Shown here piece after piece: positions 16,137 through 24,303 of a stretch of 34,575 nt of DNA. The DNA is from Bacteroidaceae bacterium (GTDB taxonomy: Bacteria > Bacteroidota > Bacteroidia > Bacteroidales > Bacteroidaceae): NCBI GenBank assembly GCA_017617315.1, contig JAFZWM010000036.1, positions 1 to 34,575 on the forward strand, read 5' to 3'. Position 1 is the first letter of the stretch, and each line of letters opens with the position of its first letter. The notes under the pieces are model-generated. The model saw only the letters and a program-made list of their open reading frames with translations, had not been told where the DNA came from and searched no databases. The position numbers and the translations under genes are program-made.

Positions 16137-18209
16137 ATGAAGATAACATCAATAAAATACTCAGTTTTGGCATTGTGTGCCGCTATGTTCTTCAGCTGCA
16201 ACAATGAAGACAACATAGAGGAGAACGGCAACGAAATGGGAAATGTAACCATCAGCCTTGACGTTCTTGAGCCTAAAGCTACACGCGCCGGCGAGACTGT
16301 CGAGACATCGGCTCTCGACAAGAAGATTAGCAACATGTGGCTTGTTCAGTATGTCTACAACAAGAGCGGACAGGAGATTGAGGCCGACCGTGCCATAAGA
16401 TACGTTACCGTTACGAACAACAAGATAAATACAACGCTCCGCACAACGCTTACAGGCGAGACAACGAAGCTGTATCTTATTGCCAACACTCACGACGACG
16501 AGGCATTCAGCCGCATCGCACCTCCTTCAGAGAGCGAATTGCAGAAGGTTTCGATGGATATCGACTACAACACCATTGAGCAGGGATTGCCTATGTCATC
16601 GGTCGTTTCGCTCAACGGATTCAAGGACGGCGATGCCATCTCGGCACAGCTTAAGCGACGCGTTGCGAAGGTTGTCGTAAACGTGTCAAGCCCGAAAACA
16701 TCATCAGACAACATCGAGATTCTGAATGTTCAGTTGCAGAATACAAAGTCGTCTTACTACGCATTCAGCGAGAGCAAGGACGATATCAAGAACGGCGAGA
16801 GCCAGAATTTCTCTTCTGAGACATGGAAGAATAACAATGACGGCAAGAATACATACACTTACTATATTCCTGCAAGCTATGCAAGCGACTACAGCGAGTT
16901 CCCATACCTGTACATAAACGCAGTTACAAACAGTAAGTTCGTTACATACCGTCTGCGTCTTCAGGGCGAGGGAGCATCGAACACCGATACTTGGAGAGAG
17001 GTTGAGAACAACCACTACTATGTTCTTAACGCGCCTGTTACAGGCTCGAACAACACAGGCGACGAGAGCAGCAACAAGTACATCTACTCATCGCCTTGCA
17101 AGCTCGTTGACCATGGCGACTCTCCTGAGAACTGCTACGTCATCGACAGCGACGACAACGATGCCATGTACTACCGTTTCCCTGTCAGCCAGATTAACGA
17201 GTACAGAAAGTTGTACGACAAGAATCATCTGATTACAAACGATACAATCTACCACGCAAAGGTTATCTGGTGGAGTACAGGCTCGCAGGATGCCGCAGCA
17301 CGTCAGAACAGCTGGGTTTCAATCGTTGGTACTACATGCCACGGAAACGACGGCCACGTTATCATCAAGCGCAAGGGCAGCGACGGAAATGCCGTTACCG
17401 GAAATGCGCTTATCGGCGTATTCAACAGCAAGGAAGAGCTTCTGTGGAGCTGGCACATCTGGCAGGCTCCTAAGGTTGACGACCTTACAATAGGCGGAAA
17501 CACATTCATGTCTATGAACCTCGGCGCAGTTGAGTTCTCGCCAAGTGTGAGCCGTGCATACGAGTTCTACAACAGCGTTGGACTTTACTACCAATGGGGA
17601 CGAAAAGATCCGTTCGGAACGGATTTCGAGACCAACACAAGTGCCATCAACCTGAACTACGTTCTCAGCAACTATCCGTTCAGAATAGAGAACTTCTCAG
17701 AACTTGGCATTACCGACCTGAACGCCAACATTACGGCTTCTCGCACAAAGGCTGTAAAGAATCCTACTACATTCTTCTACAACACATCTGCCGACGAAGT
17801 TGAGAACTGGTCTGGCTGCGACGGTAACAGCAGCTGGAACAACAGCGGCAGCAAGACCGTATTCGACCCATGTCCTTACGGATACCGAGTTCCTACGGCA
17901 GCCGAGCTTGCAGTACTCGAAAACAACACTTTCGTGTCTGATGCAGGTAGAACCGTAATCGAATACAAGACTTCTCAATTCTATGTGCCAATAGCAGCAT
18001 GGCTCACAGGTGTCGGAACTGCTACGACAGCCGGTACTCTTCAGACCATCGACTACTCTAACGCCGGAGGTTCGCTCTACAGTTCAACAACAGGTAATGG
18101 CCAGCAGAAGGCCCGCTACTTGTTGCTTAAGAGTATGGGCAACAACAACGCCAGCGCCGATGCGGCAAGAACATACGCGCGTCCTATACGCCCTATTAAA
18201 ATGAATTAA
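16137..18209 (+). CDS. Large fimbrial lipoprotein 6, paralogue of lipoprotein 5
   Basis: A 690-residue lipoprotein with lipobox MFFSC (C21) and Thr-Arg site R50 (ATRAGE). It has the same domain order as gene 5: ISNMWLVQYVY in the N-terminal part, NCYVID (about 333), GNALIGVFNSKEELLWSWHIW (about 420-440) and KTVFDPCPYGYRVPTAAE (about 577). The ends diverge: the last ~110 residues lack the YYWSAN stretch and run to RTYARPIRPIKMN. A duplication followed by divergence of the C-terminal domain would give two tips with different ligands; that is inference. It lies six bases after gene 5 and two before gene 7. Confidence 0.7.
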   Translation: MKITSIKYSVLALCAAMFFSCNNEDNIEENGNEMGNVTISLDVLEPKATRAGETVETSALDKKISNMWLVQYVYNKSGQEIEADRAIRYVTVTNNKINTTLRTTLTGETTKLYLIANTHDDEAFSRIAPPSESELQKVSMDIDYNTIEQGLPMSSVVSLNGFKDGDAISAQLKRRVAKVVVNVSSPKTSSDNIEILNVQLQNTKSSYYAFSESKDDIKNGESQNFSSETWKNNNDGKNTYTYYIPASYASDYSEFPYLYINAVTNSKFVTYRLRLQGEGASNTDTWREVENNHYYVLNAPVTGSNNTGDESSNKYIYSSPCKLVDHGDSPENCYVIDSDDNDAMYYRFPVSQINEYRKLYDKNHLITNDTIYHAKVIWWSTGSQDAAARQNSWVSIVGTTCHGNDGHVIIKRKGSDGNAVTGNALIGVFNSKEELLWSWHIWQAPKVDDLTIGGNTFMSMNLGAVEFSPSVSRAYEFYNSVGLYYQWGRKDPFGTDFETNTSAINLNYVLSNYPFRIENFSELGITDLNANITASRTKAVKNPTTFFYNTSADEVENWSGCDGNSSWNNSGSKTVFDPCPYGYRVPTAAELAVLENNTFVSDAGRTVIEYKTSQFYVPIAAWLTGVGTATTAGTLQTIDYSNAGGSLYSSTTGNGQQKARYLLLKSMGNNNASADAARTYARPIRPIKMN

Positions 18210-18211
18210 CT

Positions 18212-19285
18212 ATGAAGAGATTGAAAACACTTAAATACATAGCATTCTGCACCCTTACCGCCGCAACATTCACCTCGTGTGAAATTCTGGATAGCGGTAG
18301 CCGCTCAACTTCCGACCTTGAGATTGACGGTACTACTATCAAGCTTCATGTTGCAAAAGGCGACACGAGAGGCGTTGAATACTACACTCCTACCGACGAG
18401 GAAGGAGGATACGTCCTGCCTATCGACCCCGACAAGGTGTCGCTGCCTCTGGCCATCAAAGTAATGACCGAGGAGGTGGAGAGCAAATGGCAAAACATTT
18501 CGGAATTCACCTGCTACGATTACATGTGGAATCCCGACAAACTCAGACTTACGCACAAGCCAACAAACGTTTATGCGTGGTATCCTACCGATATGCCATC
18601 AAACGGCAAGATTGATGTGAAGACTCCGAAGATTGTAACTCGCCAGAGTTGCTTCGACCCCGAGGAAACCGAAACCGTAGACTATCTGTACGGCAAGGGC
18701 GTGAACGCAATTACTCAGGGATATACCGTTTCGGCTGATGACAACGACAATCATGTCAGACTTACGCTTAGGCACGCTCTGACAAAGATTCACATCATCA
18801 TACAGCGCGACGAGACATATACCGGCAAGGGCGCAATCTCAGCTCTCGAACTGTTTACCGAGGACAACAAGGTCTGCAACAATGCAAAAATGGATGTCAA
18901 GACAGGCCAGATTTCAGACTGCACGGCAAACAACAACGTTATCCGCTGGGAGATTCCGACAGAGAAGATAAATACCGACCCAACAACCCACTACTATGCC
19001 CTTACGGTGCCAATTCCCGATGGCGAGCAGCGTCCGATAAAGTTTGCGCTGGTAGACGGCAACGACTACATCGAAACCGAGAACCTGAAGGTAGTTTATG
19101 GCGAAAGATGGGCACAAGAATATCTTGCATGGGAACAGGGCAACGAGTACATCTACTACCTCCGTCTGAGAGGCCGCCAGCTTAAAGTTAAGGTAGTAAG
19201 CGTTGAAGATTACGAAGATGTTGATGGAAACGGCGAGGATGACTGGATTGACATCGAGCCAGACAAAGACCAATTCGACGACTAA
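18212..19285 (+). CDS. Fimbrillin-like lipoprotein 7
   Basis: A 357-residue lipoprotein with lipobox TFTSC (C23) and Thr-Arg site R53 (DTRGVE). It contains VRLTLRHALTKIHIII, the conserved H-A-x-x-K-x-x-I strand of Mfa-like fimbrillins, and a C-terminus GNEYIYYLRLRGRQLKVKVVSVEDYEDV with an acidic end. The start is only two bases after the stop of gene 6, and a strong terminator follows, so this is the last gene of the operon. Regulation of the whole operon cannot be read from a consensus promoter. Confidence 0.8.
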   Translation: MKRLKTLKYIAFCTLTAATFTSCEILDSGSRSTSDLEIDGTTIKLHVAKGDTRGVEYYTPTDEEGGYVLPIDPDKVSLPLAIKVMTEEVESKWQNISEFTCYDYMWNPDKLRLTHKPTNVYAWYPTDMPSNGKIDVKTPKIVTRQSCFDPEETETVDYLYGKGVNAITQGYTVSADDNDNHVRLTLRHALTKIHIIIQRDETYTGKGAISALELFTEDNKVCNNAKMDVKTGQISDCTANNNVIRWEIPTEKINTDPTTHYYALTVPIPDGEQRPIKFALVDGNDYIETENLKVVYGERWAQEYLAWEQGNEYIYYLRLRGRQLKVKVVSVEDYEDVDGNGEDDWIDIEPDKDQFDD

Positions 19286-19312
19286 TCAGTTTAGTTTTTG
19301 AAAGATAAAGAA

Positions 19313-19347
19313 AAGTGCTTGCAATAATGATTTGCAAGCACTTTTTT
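19313..19347 (+). terminator. Terminator of the fimbrial operon
   Basis: A perfect 12-base stem (19313-19324 with 19332-19343), seven-base loop, then a T-run. It starts 27 bases after the last fimbrial stop codon. The 180 bases after it hold only a GTGTTTT/AAAACAC hairpin (19472-19492). Confidence 0.85.
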
Positions 19348-19515
19348 GCATCTATGCCTTAGCATCAGTATTCCTGTGCATTTTCTGAAAAAGCAAGAAT
19401 ATTATCTATCCCCGAACAGGCGAAACAAAGCACAATATTCCGACATTACAAGAGCATTTTGCAGCAAAAAAGTGTTTTTTCGGGCAAAACACACACGATT
19501 TTACAAGAAAAAACA

Positions 19516-19523
19516 TATCTTTG
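19516..19523 (+). promoter_or_regulatory. Candidate -7 box (TATCTTTG) of the structured RNA
   Basis: TATCTTTG matches the Bacteroidetes -7 consensus exactly and lies about 15 bases before the first closing stem. The -33 region has TTTT rather than TTTG at the right distance. Confidence 0.5.
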
Positions 19524-19527
19524 TAAT

Positions 19528-19850
19528 GTCTTGTATGCGCTGAAAGCCCCCTAGGGTGGAAAGCGGGGCAAGATACATATACATAAAAAAGGCGTACCTT
19601 AGCGCTTTGGTTTTGACAGTTCATGAACTTCGCAACTTCAAACTGTTAGTCAAAAACAAAGCAACGGGAACGCCCCTTAGGATGTTTATATACGCCCTCA
19701 TTGGCTCTTGGCTGCAAATGCCAAGTGCCATGATGGTATTTTATATGCATCGGCGTGGGGCTTTCAGCGTTGCTCGTTTCGACTAACAGGGGCAATGCGA
19801 AGGCCTATGAACTGTGGAACGAGTGACAAAGGCTGGCTCCACGTTTTTTT
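19528..19850 (+). ncRNA. Large structured non-coding RNA, family not recognised
   Basis: The region has strong, nested pairing and no gene. A 13-base perfect stem (19538-19550 with 19757-19769) closes a domain of about 230 bases. Inside are a long hairpin with GGCGT/ACGCC (19591/19670), GCTTTG/CAAAGC (19604/19657) and TTTTGAC/GTCAAAA (19611/19649), and a second hairpin near 19700-19740 with nested TTGGC/GCCAA and TGGC/GCCA. After the domain come TTGCTC/GGGCAA and a last hairpin GTGGA/TCCAC (19814/19838) with seven T's (19844-19850). A TATCTTTG box at 19516-19523 would start it near 19528. I found no signature of tmRNA, RNase P RNA or 6S RNA. It stands 263 bases before the dynamin operon. Confidence 0.65.
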
Positions 19851-20112
19851 GTGCATATAGGTAAACAGTAATTCAGAAAATTCAGTAAAAAGACTATCAG
19901 GAGCCAATAGCCGTAGAAGGAAATGAAACACTGCAAGTGTCTTCTATAACTATTGACGGCACTTTTACTTGCAGATTTTTTGTCTGCGTTTGGTATCCCC
20001 ATACCTTATGCAAACAAATGCACATGAGGAGGATAATAATCTTCAATTATATCTGCAAACAAAATTCATTTAGTTATTAGATTTGCTTTGATTTTAAATA
20101 ATAATTTACACT
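19851..20112 (+). promoter_or_regulatory. Leader of the DUF6140-dynamin operon
   Basis: A 262-base AT-rich leader without a gene. It holds the short inverted repeats ACACT/AGTGT (19928-19940) and GGTAT/ATACC (19992-20005). The best promoter-like box is TTGCTTTG at 20083-20090, which misses the second base of TAnnTTTG. Read-through from the upstream RNA is another possible source of transcription. Confidence 0.3.
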
Positions 20113-20334
20113 ATGGCACTATTTCAAATCACAACTAAGAACCACAAGATGACGAATGGCATCTGTATCGAACCGGGCATGTCGGTTCCGTTAGCAACAC
20201 AGAGTATGCAGAACCCAGTAACCGTTAATGGCGGACAGGCTGTGGCTGACGCTTTCTATCGCCTTTACGGAATAGACATCCAAAAGGCCGGTTGCCTTAA
20301 CATGGTAGATCTTCAAGTAGACAGAATTGGATAA
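20113..20334 (+). CDS. DUF6140-like small protein
   Basis: A 73-residue protein with no signal peptide or membrane segment. The stretch NGICIEPGMSVPLATQS ... NPVTVNGGQAVADAFYRLYGIDIQKAG matches my recollection of DUF6140, a short Bacteroidetes family of unknown function. The Gly-Met-Ser-Val turn and the C-terminal alpha/beta pattern suggest a compact single domain. Its stop lies two bases before the start of the first dynamin-like gene, so it is the first gene of that operon. It could be a regulatory or adaptor subunit; nothing in the sequence proves a role. Confidence 0.7.
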   Translation: MALFQITTKNHKMTNGICIEPGMSVPLATQSMQNPVTVNGGQAVADAFYRLYGIDIQKAGCLNMVDLQVDRIG

Positions 20335-20336
20335 GC

Positions 20337-22058
20337 ATGAAAGACATTGAAAAGATTAGCAGCATTGCCGAATATTTGCAACTCGACAATGTTGTAGAGG
20401 AACTGAAGGCAATAGATTTCCGTTCCAAGCAAGAGAACGCGAACTTAATTCTGCCTCTGGTTGGAGAGTTCAGTTCGGGAAAGACCACGCTGATAAATGC
20501 TCTTACCGACTGCAAAAAACTTGAAACAGCAACAAAGCCAACAACCGCGACTATATACGAGGTACATTTTGGCTGCAACACCTGCCGTGCAGATGTGGTG
20601 GACGAGAACGGCAATATTCGTGGCGTTGAGGACATTGCGAGCCTCAAGAACGAAGAACTGACCGAAGCTCAGGTTGTAACGGTATTCGACACATCGAAGC
20701 GAGTACCTTCAAACACAATCTTAGTCGACACTCCGGGACTGTCTTCTCCTGACCCGAAGCACAAGCAGACGCTTGTCAACTTTCTACCACAAGCCGACGG
20801 CATCATGCTGGTAACAGACATCAACCAGCAAATAACAAGATCTCTTACCGATTTCATAGAAACTATGAAACTGTCGAAAAGGCCTATTTACCTTATTCTG
20901 ACAAAAGCAGACACAAAATCGGGAAGCGAAATTGAGGCAGCAAAGAAATACATCAGCGACAACTGCCAGATTCCTCTAAAGCAGATGGCTGTTGTTTCGG
21001 CCGTAAAGGATTCTCTTGACGACCTGTATGCCCTGTTTGACGCCATACGACGCGACAAGAAGGAGATTATAAGGCAAGTTGACGAACATCGCGTAAATAA
21101 TATAGTCAAGACCCTGACTCAGCGTGTTGAAGAGTTGATGAAGGCATCCTCTTCCGATAAGGAAATGGATGAAGCCGTCATAAGATGCCAGCATGAGCTT
21201 GACAAAATAAACCGGAATATCGACAGGCTTATCGACTCCATGGCTGATGACATTAAGGATCAGAAACGAAGTGTTTCGAGAAATTTCGAAGACACCATCT
21301 CAGCAAAGCTCAACAATCTTGTAACCAACAAGAGCAACAACTTTGATGCCGAGGTCGTTTCGCTAATCAACAATACCGCTACATTATTGATGAGCAACTA
21401 CAAGAATGGCATTCACACAATATTAAGAGACAAGGCTCAAAGCCAGAAAGGTTCAGAAAACGAGGTATCACTCAGCTCGTTGGAAAATCTGGATTTGTCA
21501 TCACTTCAGATGTCTGAATTAAGCTACAATCTCGACCTTAATACAATGGGGCACGAATATGATGGTTTGATCAAAACAGTAGTCATTGCTGGTGCAGTAG
21601 CGGCTGCCATGGCCAGTACCGGAGGAGCTGCTGCAGGTGCTGCTGCATCCAAGACTATAGAAACAGTTAGTAAGATTGAAAAGGCTACAAATAAATACAA
21701 AACTATTGATCAAGCGAACCTGCAAATGGGACAGCAAATGGGCAATAACAAAGGCTTGATTGACTCGATTGTTGGATTTGCTACCGACAATATGATTTCA
21801 AAGCCGCAGCGTATCAGAGCCATCAGAAACTATATCGACGATATTCTTGCTCCAGAATTCAATCTTCAGTTGGATAACATTTCACAAACGGTGGAAAGTT
21901 CCATTCGTAGCGACTTGCACAGCGAAGCCTCAACCTTGATAAGCCAGAAGACAGAGGAACTGAATCAGCTGAAGGCAGAAATGGCAGAAAAGAAAGAACA
22001 GTTCAACCAGAAGATGAGTAAGTTGAGAGAAATTAAAGCAACATTATTAACTATATAA
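20337..22058 (+). CDS. Dynamin-like GTPase 1, with membrane-insertion segment
   Basis: A 573-residue dynamin-family GTPase. G1 is GEFSSGKTT (residues 43-51), the form typical of bacterial dynamins; the G2 threonines are in KPTTAT (67-72), G3 is DTPG (131-134) and G4 is TKAD (189-192). A helical stalk follows. Residues ~413-442 are rich in Ala, Gly and Val (IKTVVIAGAVAAAMASTGG), as expected for the paddle or hydrophobic tip that enters the lipid bilayer in bacterial dynamin-like proteins. A C-terminal coiled coil (535-565) closes the stalk. The protein should bind membranes on the cytoplasmic side and polymerise or tether in a GTP-dependent way. It is followed six bases on by a coiled-coil gene. 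Confidence 0.85.
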   Translation: MKDIEKISSIAEYLQLDNVVEELKAIDFRSKQENANLILPLVGEFSSGKTTLINALTDCKKLETATKPTTATIYEVHFGCNTCRADVVDENGNIRGVEDIASLKNEELTEAQVVTVFDTSKRVPSNTILVDTPGLSSPDPKHKQTLVNFLPQADGIMLVTDINQQITRSLTDFIETMKLSKRPIYLILTKADTKSGSEIEAAKKYISDNCQIPLKQMAVVSAVKDSLDDLYALFDAIRRDKKEIIRQVDEHRVNNIVKTLTQRVEELMKASSSDKEMDEAVIRCQHELDKINRNIDRLIDSMADDIKDQKRSVSRNFEDTISAKLNNLVTNKSNNFDAEVVSLINNTATLLMSNYKNGIHTILRDKAQSQKGSENEVSLSSLENLDLSSLQMSELSYNLDLNTMGHEYDGLIKTVVIAGAVAAAMASTGGAAAGAAASKTIETVSKIEKATNKYKTIDQANLQMGQQMGNNKGLIDSIVGFATDNMISKPQRIRAIRNYIDDILAPEFNLQLDNISQTVESSIRSDLHSEASTLISQKTEELNQLKAEMAEKKEQFNQKMSKLREIKATLLTI

Positions 22059-22064
22059 AATTAC

Positions 22065-22457
22065 ATGAAAATGCTGGAACTACTAGGTGGTATTATCATT
22101 GGAGGTGTTGCAGGAGTTGCACTAAAAGACAAACTGTCTGGTGCAGGTGCAGCCAACGAAAGAAATAAGAGAGAAATGGAGTCTCTCTATGCAGAGAATG
22201 AGAAGTTTAGTAAACGTAACAAGGAATTGGAGCGTCAGGTGGAGGATTTGCTGTCTGAACTGAATAAAGTTCGGAAAAAGACGAAAGATGCCGACGACGC
22301 CCACGATGACCTTGAAGACGATCTTGACAAGGCGAAAAAAGAATTGAAATCACTTCGCCTACAAAACGACGAACTTGCACACAGGGTTAAGGAATATAAG
22401 AATACTTGCGAAGCACTAGAGGCAGAAATTTCAATGTTGAAACAGAAAATTGGATAA
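22065..22457 (+). CDS. Small membrane-anchored coiled-coil protein
   Basis: A 130-residue protein with a Gly-rich hydrophobic N-terminus (LLGGIIIGGVAGVALKD, residues 5-22) and then an almost unbroken coiled coil rich in Glu and Lys (residues 30-130, with heptads such as LERQVEDLLSELNKV). No enzymatic motif is present. It has the same plan as the N-terminal 175 residues of the next protein, a membrane segment followed by a coiled coil, so it probably pairs with it at the membrane. The start MKMLELLGG is six bases after the stop of GTPase 1; the stop is two bases before the start of GTPase 2. Confidence 0.75.
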   Translation: MKMLELLGGIIIGGVAGVALKDKLSGAGAANERNKREMESLYAENEKFSKRNKELERQVEDLLSELNKVRKKTKDADDAHDDLEDDLDKAKKELKSLRLQNDELAHRVKEYKNTCEALEAEISMLKQKIG

Positions 22458-22459
22458 AC

Positions 22460-24301
22460 ATGGGAACTACGAGTATCATATATCTGGTTATTGCCTTCTT
22501 TGCCGGTGTTATTATCGCAAACATCTTCAAAGGCGGAAAGAAATCAGATGACAAGTCGCAGACGGCTGCAAAATCAGCAAACAACGATAGTGAGGCAAAG
22601 GCAAAATACGAGGCTTTGCTAAAAGAAGCTAACACCAAGTGTCAGGAACTTGAGAAGCAACTAAAAGATGCGCTTAATGAAAAGATAGACGAGTCTGTAA
22701 AAACTTCGTTGGCAGAAGCAGACAAACTGAAGAAGAAAATCAAGGATCTTGAAGATGAACTTGAGGAAGCTGAAGACGACTTGGATAATGCAAAGAAGAA
22801 ACTGAAGAACAAAGACAACGAATTTGCAGATTTGCAGGATAACTTTATCAAGGAGCAAAAAAAATGTACAGAACTGCAAGGAGAGTTGTCAAATGTAAAA
22901 GATCAACTTAACGATAAAATTGAAGAGTTGAACCTAAAGGTTGCTTCTTTGAACTTTATTCAGGAAATATTGTCAGCAAAAGAAATCAGTACTGCTGATA
23001 CAAATAAATTAAATAAAAACATCGACTTCTTTGAAAGTTTTGTAAAAGGTCAGTTTACTGATATTAATTCATACCTGTACACTACATATAATCTTCCTTG
23101 GAACAACATCGAAGGTAAGGCGGGATTTGAGAACAAGAAGAAATATTTTCACGACGCCTTTGAACAGTGGGCTTCAACCAAAAGAAAGAGTTGGCTCGAC
23201 GGAAAGACAACTATTGCATTTGTTGGAGAGTTCTCTGCAGGTAAAACTTCTATCGTAAACAGAATTCTTTCGCAAGACAATCCTTCAATTCCTCAATTGC
23301 CAGTAAGTACCAAGGCTACAACCGCAATTCCTACATATATTGCTGGTGGAATTGCTGTATCGTACAGTTTTATTTCTGGAGATGGCAAAAGAAAGGCTAT
23401 CCTCGAAGATACTTTCAAAAAAGTGTCAAAAGACATTCTTGATCAAGTAAAGGGAGTTTCTAGCCTTATCAAGTATTTCGTAATAACCTATAAAAATCCA
23501 AATCTCAACGGATTGAGCATATTGGATACTCCGGGATTCAACTCTAACGACAGCGAAGACCGAGAGAGAACCATTGATGTTATCAATGAGTGTGATGCCT
23601 TGTTCTGGGTTTTTGATGTCAATGCAGGAACGATAAACAGAAGTTCCATTTCTGTTATTAAAGAAAAACTGAATAAGCCATTATATGTAGTAATAAATAA
23701 AGTTGACACAAAGGCAGATTCTGAAGTTCTGAAAGTAGAGAACCTGATTAAAAAGACTTTAGCTGATGCAGGTTTGCATGTTCAGAAATTCATAAGATTT
23801 TCCTCAAAAGCCCCACTGGCAAATATTATGACTCCAATCAAGGCTGTAAATAAGATAGCGACACGAGATACATTCGTTTCTGATGTACGCAATGATCTCG
23901 AACAACTTTTGAGAGATTTTGATTCTAAGGTCAAAGATGCAAATAAAAGACATAACGATGCTGTCCAAGAAAAATACTCTATCTCAAACGACTTTGCTAA
24001 TTGTATGAATGCTCTTCAAAATGATTGTGAAACAGCACGCAATCTTCCAAAATGGGTTAAGTATTACTTTAGAAAAGACAAATTTGAAATGACCGAAGAT
24101 GAAGGCAATCGTCTTAAGCAGCTATTGGATAATATTGCAGTCGACAGAATTCTGGCTCTAAATACAAAATTCAAAGAAGGAGTTGCCAATGCTGAAGATA
24201 TTCAACAAACATGGTCTGATCTATGCAACCTAAAAGAAGCATGGGGAAAAATAAATGACTGTTTTGAACAATACAAAAAGGTTTCAAAAGATATAGCATA
24301 A
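22460..24301 (+). CDS. Dynamin-like GTPase 2, membrane-anchored with coiled coil
   Basis: A 613-residue protein from the start MGTTSIIYLV, chosen because it opens directly with a membrane helix (residues 3-23) and lies two bases after the previous stop; an upstream ATG would overlap that gene. A coiled coil (about 50-170) contains the dense run KIKDLEDELEEAEDDLDNA. The GTPase domain has G1 GEFSAGKTS (256-264), G2 threonines in STKATTAIPT, G3 DTPG (356-359) and G4 NKVD (413-416). A helical part follows. Fixing the GTPase to the membrane through its own N-terminal helix, far from the G domain, is unusual for dynamins. Its codons look richer in A and T than those of the fimbrial and par genes. 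Confidence 0.85.
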   Translation: MGTTSIIYLVIAFFAGVIIANIFKGGKKSDDKSQTAAKSANNDSEAKAKYEALLKEANTKCQELEKQLKDALNEKIDESVKTSLAEADKLKKKIKDLEDELEEAEDDLDNAKKKLKNKDNEFADLQDNFIKEQKKCTELQGELSNVKDQLNDKIEELNLKVASLNFIQEILSAKEISTADTNKLNKNIDFFESFVKGQFTDINSYLYTTYNLPWNNIEGKAGFENKKKYFHDAFEQWASTKRKSWLDGKTTIAFVGEFSAGKTSIVNRILSQDNPSIPQLPVSTKATTAIPTYIAGGIAVSYSFISGDGKRKAILEDTFKKVSKDILDQVKGVSSLIKYFVITYKNPNLNGLSILDTPGFNSNDSEDRERTIDVINECDALFWVFDVNAGTINRSSISVIKEKLNKPLYVVINKVDTKADSEVLKVENLIKKTLADAGLHVQKFIRFSSKAPLANIMTPIKAVNKIATRDTFVSDVRNDLEQLLRDFDSKVKDANKRHNDAVQEKYSISNDFANCMNALQNDCETARNLPKWVKYYFRKDKFEMTEDEGNRLKQLLDNIAVDRILALNTKFKEGVANAEDIQQTWSDLCNLKEAWGKINDCFEQYKKVSKDIA

Positions 24302-24303
24302 CT

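Noticed and set aside
9192-19285. Invertible promoter controlling the fimbriae
   Set aside because: No inverted repeats of 12 bases or more flanking a promoter and no nearby recombinase were found in the leader.
19528-19850. tmRNA, RNase P RNA, 6S RNA or retron RNA
   Set aside because: No TTCRANTC T-arm with CCA and no tag frame (tmRNA); no GAGGAAAGTC core or ACAGAA end (RNase P); it is too long and branched for 6S; and no reverse transcriptase gene is nearby for a retron, although the 13-base flanking stem resembles a1/a2.
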